In this document: positions 58,294 through 64,000 of the stretch, piece by piece
How the letters are laid out: every line of letters begins with the position of its first letter
How positions within the stretch are numbered: position 1 is the stretch's first letter
Assembly: GCA_036365145.1 (NCBI GenBank)
Contig: JAEOAD010000015.1
Coordinates: 36,719,501 to 36,783,500, forward strand
From: Orientallactaga sibirica
Lineage: Eukaryota; Chordata; Mammalia; Rodentia; Dipodidae
Direction of reading: 5' to 3'
DNA length: 64,000 bases
The notes under the pieces: model-generated
Told to the model about the DNA's origin: nothing
What the model saw: only the letters and a program-made list of their open reading frames with translations
Database searches by the model: none
Translations under genes and position numbers: made by a program

Positions 58294-58444
58294 AGGGGTT
58301 GGAGAGATGGCTTAGTGGTTAAGGCATTTGCCTGTGAAGGCAAAGGATCCTGGTTCGACTCTTCAGGACCCATGTAAACCAGATGCAAGGGGGCGCATGC
58401 ATCTGGAGTTCGTTTGCAGTGGCAGGAGGCCCTGGCGTGCCCAT

Positions 58445-58477
<33 letters not shown>

Positions 58478-58530
58478 ATCTCTCTATCTATCTATCTCTC
58501 AAATAAATAAACAAATAAAATATATATTTT
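58294..58530 (+). repeat. DIP-like SINE inserted in the L1 A-tail
   Basis: Near-consensus 'GGGGTTGGAGAGATGGCTTAGTGGTTAAGGCATTTGCC', 'CCTGGTTCGACTCTTCAG', 'AAACCAGATGCAAGGGGGCGCATGCATCTGGAGTTCGTTTGCAG', long CT tract, AAATAAATAAA. AAAAAAACAAG flanks it at 58283-58293 and 58531-58541. Confidence 0.97.
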
Positions 58531-58836
58531 AAAAAAACAAGAAATAAAGAAGCAACACACAGGAACAAAAGCCAAGCTAAGTTCTATAACATGAGCAAGT
58601 TCCTTGAACAGGCCAGAAATTGTTAACATTCAATGTCAGGAATATGAAAGAGTGAGAAAGGGTTTCTGCTTGCAAGGCAGTAAATAAATAAGTAAATGAA
58701 TAATTAACACATAATGTCATAAATATAGCACTGGAGAAGTATACACAAAGTGCCTCACAAAGTCCTTGCCAGGAATATGGTGAATGCTTAGTAAATGGAG
58801 ATCCTGTTGTAATGCTGATTAAAAAGTACTTTTGTG

Positions 58837-59005
58837 GCTGGGCGTGGTGGCGCATGCCTTTAATCCCAGCACTTGGGAGGCAGAGGTAGGAAGATTGCTG
58901 TGAGTTCGAGGCCACCTTGAGACTACATAGTTAATTCCAGGTCAGCCTGGGCCAGAGTGAGACCCTACCTCGAAAAAACAACAACAAAAAAAAAAAAAGA
59001 GAGAG
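58837..59005 (+). repeat. B1-type SINE, near consensus, 14-bp target duplication
   Basis: 'GCTGGGCGTGGTGGCGCATGCCTTTAATCCCAGCACTTGGGAGG' to 'GAGACCCTACCTCGAAAAAAC'. AAAGTACTTTTGTG at 58823-58836 is repeated exactly at 59006-59019. Its three retained CpGs suggest a recent insertion. Confidence 0.98.
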
Positions 59006-59586
59006 AAAGTACTTTTGTGTTCTCTAACTCCTAATGCTACCAGCAGTAAGTGAACAATAAATGATGAAATAGTAATATATATCTTCATGTTTAATATTTC
59101 ACTTCAGTTTCACACAACATTGCAAAGTGGTTATTGTTTCTCCCACTTAGATTGCTCTACACATACTGGAAAAATGAGGCTATGGTCATTCAGCTAGAAC
59201 TGCAACTTGAACCAAAGTTTGAACAATTCTGTGTCCTTTTCTATACCTTTAAGTCTGAGGAAAGGTCTAAACAACATAAAAATACAACTCAGTACTCTTA
59301 GAAAAAAAAAAAAAACACTTAATCTGATTAAAACTACCTAGCCACTGTATCTTTTGTCTATTAGTCTGGAAATGCTGCCAAATAAATAGACCTTACAGAA
59401 AAGATCTTAATTAAATTTCTACGTGGTGCAAAGTGTTGGAGTTCCTCTCACTTGGGCTTGAAAACCAGCTCCAGCCTTGATTTGGTTTAGCCATTTAAGA
59501 TTCTCTGAAGTGTAATTTAAATTTACTCATCTGATAGATGTGAGCAATTTACTCTGCCTTGTGAAGATTAAAAAATAACAAATATA

Positions 59587-59774
59587 GCCGGGCATGGTGG
59601 CGCACACCTTTAATCCCAGCACTCAGGAGGCAGAGGTAGGAGGACTGCTGTGAGTTTGAGGCCACCCTGAGACTACATAGTAAATTCCAGGTCAGCTTGG
59701 AGTAGAGCGAGACCTTACCTTGAAAAACCAACCAACCAACCAACCAAACAAACAAACAAACAAACAAAAAACAT
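59587..59774 (+). repeat. B1-type SINE, near consensus
   Basis: 'GCCGGGCATGGTGGCGCACACCTTTAATCCCAGCACTCAGGAGG' to 'GAGACCTTACCTTGAAAAACC' with AACC/AAAC repeat tail. CAAATATA occurs at 59579-59586 and 59775-59782. Confidence 0.97.
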
Positions 59775-60650
59775 CAAATATATAAGGCACCTGGTCCAGA
59801 GCTTGACACACAGCAAGCACTCAATACAGATTTATTCCCCTTGTCCAATAAAAATATGAGTGGCCCACAGAATGCTTGCAGGTGACAAAGGTGACTAATC
59901 TAAAAGTTGAGAAAATTTGCTCATGGAATGTAATATCTGAAATAGAAAAGAACACTTAAAATATCATTGCTTATCGACTATGGTAGTAACTTTTCCTTTT
60001 ATTTTCACAATGCTTCACCGGCATTCACTAATAAGTCCTTATAATAATGTCAGTCAAGAAGACACATAGCAAAGGTGCGAGGGTTAAAAGAACTCTACAA
60101 AACGAATAATAAAAGTATCATTTAAAAATATTTACAAACATAATTTCTTGTATTCTTTTCCTTTTCAAAAAAAGCCTCCACAGTAAATAAAGGTAGATTT
60201 TTCACATGTAAATAAGCCCTGCCATTACGATTTCTGGTTTCCTGTAAGGAAAATCCTCAGATTTTCATGGGATATTTCAGAATCTGTCACAGGGAAATCT
60301 GTATATGGATAGCAGAGGGCACTTCTGGCTTTCTTCAGAGACCCGCTCAGGGTAGAACAACATTGTTCTTGTTCTAACTTCCACCTGGATTGCTTTTCTG
60401 ATCCTGAGGATAAGCAACACTGACAGAATGTGTGGCAAGGGGACTTTGTAGGACACAGTTAGAAAGGTACGGTGGGAAGAACAGAGATAGCACAGCAAGT
60501 GTTATTTCCTCCGAAGAAACAAGACTAGCCCTTAAAAACCCTGGATTACAAAGTAAGAACTCATTAAATCACAAGCAAGATTGGGATTTAGCAATTAGAT
60601 TCACACTCATCACCCTAATTAATCTTCATGGATATCTTGCAAGCTGGGTG
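59775..60650. other. intronic sequence, nothing firmly recognised
   Basis: A few-hundred-base AT-rich stretch. No exon signal; a MIR end may overlap 59780-59840 ('GGCACCTGGTCCAGAGCTTGACACACAGCAAGCACTCAATACAGATTTATT'). Confidence 0.45.
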
Positions 60651-60654
60651 GGGT

Positions 60655-60785
60655 CCTCCCTTACCATCACTTGCATTTTATAGGTAAGAAAACACAAAGT
60701 TCAAATGCAAAAGAAAAGAAAGGCTGCTGGCTCTTGTGCATGTGGTGCAGAGCTAGGATATGAACTGATGTCTTATCACTGCACC
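60655..60785 (-). repeat. MIR fragment
   Basis: 'CTTGCATTTTATAGGTAAGAAAACACAAAGTTCAAATGC' and 'GCAGAGCTAGGATATGAACTGATGTCTTA' match antisense MIR. Confidence 0.75.
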
Positions 60786-60869
60786 CATCTTCCTCCTTTA
60801 CCCTCTACAAGTTCCATAAGCCCTGGAAAGTACATTTCAGTTAATAACTTTCTGCAGCTGACAGTGGTA

Positions 60870-61160
60870 TACAGAGCACACTGTGCTTTCTTCTTTGCTG
60901 CTCTGTTCAAGCACTCCCCCTTGGCCTAGGAAGTTCTTCTCTGCCATCAGGTTTGACGTGCCCTCCACCTTACCTGCTTCAGGTTCCCATCTTTATCCCT
61001 TTCAGAACATACTTCTTTTTGGTACATTTACCACACCATATAGAAACTCTTCACCTTCTTGTCTTATTTTACACCTAGACTGTGAACTCCTTTAGGACAG
61101 GGACTATGCAGACTTAGTGCAGAGCTTCCAGGTTTTATTGGCAGCATAAATGAATGAATG
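60870..61160 (+). repeat. L2 LINE 3' end
   Basis: 'AAGCACTCCCCCTTGGCCTAGGAAGTTCTTCTCTGCC', 'CTTTCAGAACATACTTC', 'TTTTACACCTAGACTGTGAACTCCTTTAGGACAGGGACTATGCAG', ending 'CAGCATAAATGAATGAATG' is the L2 3'-end order. Confidence 0.85.
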
Positions 61161-61619
61161 CATGGTTTGCTAGTTCCTCACCTGCTTCCCACAGCCAAAT
61201 CTGCTATCCTTGCTGTTCTCTACCACTCTACCCTTGCTATAAACGTTGTTCTTATCTCTCCTCTTCAGGATCAATTTAAAAATAGAAGCACTTCATCCTT
61301 TTAAAGAGATACTGCCCTTATCATTATTGTCTCCCTCAAATGCTTTCAAACTGACCCAAAAGACTGTATTTATAAGGCCAGAGGCCTTACTCATGTTGGG
61401 TAAGGCCACCTTCATAGCTCTCGTTTTTCATTTCCATATCCCTGAGCCTTTGATCGTTTCTGTCTCAGACCCAAAGTCATAGTTCACTTTTACTTGGGGT
61501 CTGAATCTGGCTGAGTCTGCAGTACCCTCTGGAGGTTAAGATTCCATGCAATGTTTCCACCTATGAGTTTATTTTTGTTATGTTTTGTTTTTTAGTTCTT
61601 TCCTTTTCTTGTTTGGGTG

Positions 61620-61750
61620 GGGTTTTTACTAGGTAACCCAGGTTGGACTAGAATTCACTGTATAGCACAGGCTGGCCTCAAACTGATTATCCTTCTTCTT
61701 CAGCCTCCCAAAATTTTATGATTATATGTGTGCAACACCACACCCACCTT
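61620..61750 (-). repeat. Old B1-like SINE, antisense
   Basis: 'GGGGTTTTTACTAGGTAACCCAGGTTGGACTAGAATTCACTGTATAGCACAGGCTGGCCTCAAACTGATTATCC' then 'CAGCCTCCCAAAATTTTATGATTATATGTGTGCAACACCACACCC'. Confidence 0.85.
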
Positions 61751-61944
61751 CAGAGTTACTATATTTCACACAAATCAAAGACAAAGCTGCTGTAGGTTCT
61801 TCTTAGCATTTCATTGCAACTATTATTATATCTAGGTAGGCATGTATGCTAGTTCTTTTAAATAAATGAGTAATTATTTGCAGAATCATTCTATACCCAC
61901 TCTGTTAAAATCCATTAAAACATCTATTAAATGTCTATTACATA

Positions 61945-62110
61945 GCATAAAGGTTAAGAACACAGGCACTAGAATCTGCCTAGACTCAAATTCTTGTTTA
62001 GGAGTGCTGCCTTGGACAAGTCATTTAACCACCAAGTTCAACATGAAGCATGTCGGTAGGCTAATGATGACAGGGCTCATAAGACTGCACCAAAGATGAA
62101 ATGCACTATT
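61945..62110 (+). repeat. MIR fragment
   Basis: 'CATAAAGGTTAAGAACACAGGCACTAGAATCTGCCTAGACTCAAATTCTTGTTTAGGAGTGCTGCCTTGGACAAGTCATTTAACC' is MIR from its tRNA-like head into the core. Confidence 0.88.
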
Positions 62111-62329
62111 ATTGTCCATAACACTTGAACCTGGCCTTCCCTCTAGGAATTCTGTCTTAGAAGGTTAATAGATAGGTCTGTAAATAAAGTTTCAAAATGC
62201 CATGAGACCATAATCTGAACACCATCCACAGTATTCCCCTTCCATGTCTTTATACATGTGCCCACAAAAATGCTATTCTCATCTCCATCTAATTAACTGT
62301 GTCATTTTCCAAAAGTCTCTGGAGCTTGC

Positions 62330-62515
62330 TCCTTGACACACATAGTCTCAGGTCCCTTCTCTCTGACCTTTGTCCTGGTACGATCCAATCCATGGTGAGT
62401 CATTTTTTACCTGCCTATCTCCCTCTGACTAGAGCTCCTTGTGAGTAGGGTCTGAATTTTGGCTAACTTCTTGTTCTCAGCATGCAGTGCATAGAATTCA
62501 ACCAAAATCTAGTGA
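62330..62515 (+). repeat. L2-like 3' end fragment
   Basis: 'CTCCCTCTGACTAGAGCTCCTTGTGAGTAGGGTCTGAATTTTGG...CTCAGCATGCAGTGCATAGAATTCAACCAAAATCTAGTGAATGG' parallels the L2 end at 61080-61160. Confidence 0.65.
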
Positions 62516-62874
62516 ATGGATATGTGATGAGAGGCAGGTGTAGGAGGAAGGGAGCATAGGAGAAGACCTCATCTTCCTCAACTCACCAGGATCCTGAACA
62601 TGCAAAAAACGTGTGGTTCTCTATATTTTAGTCTTTTTTCTAAGCCTTTTTTTCTTCTACTCTTCCTGCTCGGTTTATCTTAAATAAAGACATGAGGATC
62701 AAAACAAATGTGAATCAGTGGCAAATGGGGTCAAACAAATTCTGAAAGAATTATAAGACTAGTATGCCATTAATCTTAAGAGGGAGAGAATACTTAGGAC
62801 TTCATCTAGGGCTCTATATAAAAACTATACTGTCAAATGCTTAATGATTCTTCTATTTGTTTGTTCTTAAAGTA

Positions 62875-63092
62875 ATTTTTAAATATTTTATTTGAGAGAA
62901 AGAGGAAGAGAGAGAGAGAGAGAAAGAGAGGGAGAGAGAAAGAGAGAGAATGGGCATGCTAGATCTTCCAACCACTGGAAACAATTCCAGATACTTTTAC
63001 CACCTTGTGCTTATGTGGGTCCTGGGGAACTGAACCTGGGTCCTTTGGCTTTGTAAGCAAGTGTCTTAATCACTAAACCATCTCTCCAGCCA
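62875..63092 (-). repeat. DIP-like SINE, antisense
   Basis: 'AAATATTTTATTTGAG' tail, GA tract 62895-62948, 'CTTCCAACCACTGGAAACAATTCCAGATAC', 'CACCTTGTGCTTATGTGGG', 'CACTAAACCATCTCTCCAGCC'. The 'atctggctt' block is deleted. Confidence 0.92.
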
Positions 63093-63788
63093 CACATTGC
63101 TAAATGAAAACAAGGAAGCTTTGTGATGAGAATAAACTGTACCTTTTTCTTTCAGAAATTTAATCTAATTTTATGGAATAGTATACACAATGGCAAGGCA
63201 ATAAAAACTCAGCAAAGTTTATACTCAAGAATCTAGTAGATTTATTTATAATTCTAGTGAGCAAGAAGTCCTTTCCTGAATATTTCTGCCCTATGAAAAT
63301 AATCAAATATTCCCTTCTCCTCATCCCCCATTCAAAATGCTCCAATTTATTACAAGAGAAAACTGAACTCCAAGCCCTTTCAAGATCTCATACACCAAAG
63401 CCCTGTTATCATGCATGTTTTCCTCACAGAGCCTCAGGCTTTAAGGGCTTGTGACCCCAGGAAGACGGAGACAACCCAGCTTTGTGATAGAGACAGGCAG
63501 TTTCAGTCTGTATCATACTGATTTTGAGCAAATCCAATCTTATTTTCCTTTGGCATCCACAATCCTTTCTGATATGATACGCCCTTGGTTTTGAGATTAT
63601 CTGCTCTTTCTTTTGAAAGCTATGGAATGGGATGTACCTCTAGCATTTCAGTCTAAATCTCTCCCTGTGTGTGCTGAAATAATGACCAATAATACCTAAA
63701 ATGTATACCCTTGGTAGGACTGAAGAAGTGTCCAAAACCCTTCTTTATTCATGCCTCCTATGTACTAGTTTTTTTTTTTTTTTACATA
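63093..63788. other. intronic sequence, nothing firmly recognised
   Basis: No repeat family or exon recognised. T-run at 63769-63783 at its end. Confidence 0.45.
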
Positions 63789-63789
63789 T

Positions 63790-63925
63790 ACTAATTTGAT
63801 TAATCATCTAAAGAAGGCTTTGACATAGGTATTTACTCCCATTTTACAGAGAAGGAAACCAAGACTCAGACAAGTTAGTGACTTTGTCAAGACCACATAG
63901 CAATAAGTGGATGAATGGATGATGA
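63790..63925 (-). repeat. MIR fragment
   Basis: 'TTGACATAGGTATTTACTCCCATTTTACAGAGAAGGAAACCAAGACTCAGACAAGTTAGTGACTTTGTCAAGACCACATAGCAATAAGTGG' is the antisense MIR core. Confidence 0.9.
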
Positions 63926-64000
63926 AATAAGAAAGCTGTTTCTCCTACTTCAAAGCTGGTGCTGTTCATCAATGGAACACTTTTGTGGCAATGAATCCTA

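Larger units (their letters stand above)
43134..64000 (-). other. ELAVL4: ELAVL4 intron 1 (3' part, continues off the right edge)
   Basis: Everything upstream of exon 2 in the gene direction. No first exon, CpG island or promoter is recognisable, so the alternative HuD leader exons probably lie outside the window or are noncoding and not visible by eye. It is filled with repeats listed separately. Confidence 0.85.

Noticed and set aside
60650..60672. Minus-strand 'AAAATGCAAGTGATG|GTAAGG' as a possible HuD leader exon ending in an in-frame ATG
   Set aside because: The sequence overlaps an antisense MIR core ('...TTTTATAGGTAAGAAAAC'), and no further evidence of an exon or promoter exists upstream of it in gene direction.

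Overview
The window is mammalian genomic DNA: AT-rich, full of interspersed repeats, with no prokaryote-like gene density. The young repeats point to a rodent. They are B1-type (7SL-derived) SINEs with a shared rodent core, ID-type elements, B4-like composite SINEs and a second abundant tRNA-derived SINE with a CT-rich 3' part and an AAATAAATAAA tail. That last family resembles the B2-superfamily 'DIP' SINE described in jerboas, so a dipodoid rodent is my best guess. The species-group call is inference from memory of repeat families, not a search.

The only protein-coding gene I can support is ELAVL4 (HuD, neuronal ELAV/Hu RNA-binding protein), on the minus strand. Two exons are present: exon 2 (43133 down to 42893) and exon 3 (11674 down to 11571). 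Both have correct GT/AG sites and they join in frame. Together they encode the N-terminal region and the first ~70 residues of RRM1. RRM1 is split so that RNP2 lies in exon 2 and RNP1 in exon 3, across a 31.2 kb intron. From right to left (gene direction), 64000-43134 is intron 1 (its 5' exon is outside the window or unrecognised), 42892-11675 is intron 2, and 11570-1 is the start of intron 3.

The introns hold a layered repeat record. Ancient elements include MIR and L2 fragments, MER5A- and MER20-like hAT MITEs, old L1M 3' ends and an MLT1-class MaLR LTR. Middle-aged elements include one MaLR LTR nested inside another at 19.3-20.0 kb. Young elements are B1, DIP-like and L1 3' ends, many with intact target-site duplications. 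A densely nested L1/SINE cluster lies at 29.1-31.8 kb. Microsatellites are common; on the transcript they read as UG, AC, CU/GA or GUG/GAU repeats, and some lie next to splice sites. Two repeat-free blocks in the vicinity of exon 3 look like candidate conserved noncoding elements.

I found no CRISPR, operon, phage or other new multi-gene system. The best second-look items are the splice-site tracts of ELAVL4 (a 68-nt CU tract at exon 3 and a U-rich, Hu-site-like tract at exon 2) and the nested retrotransposon cluster.
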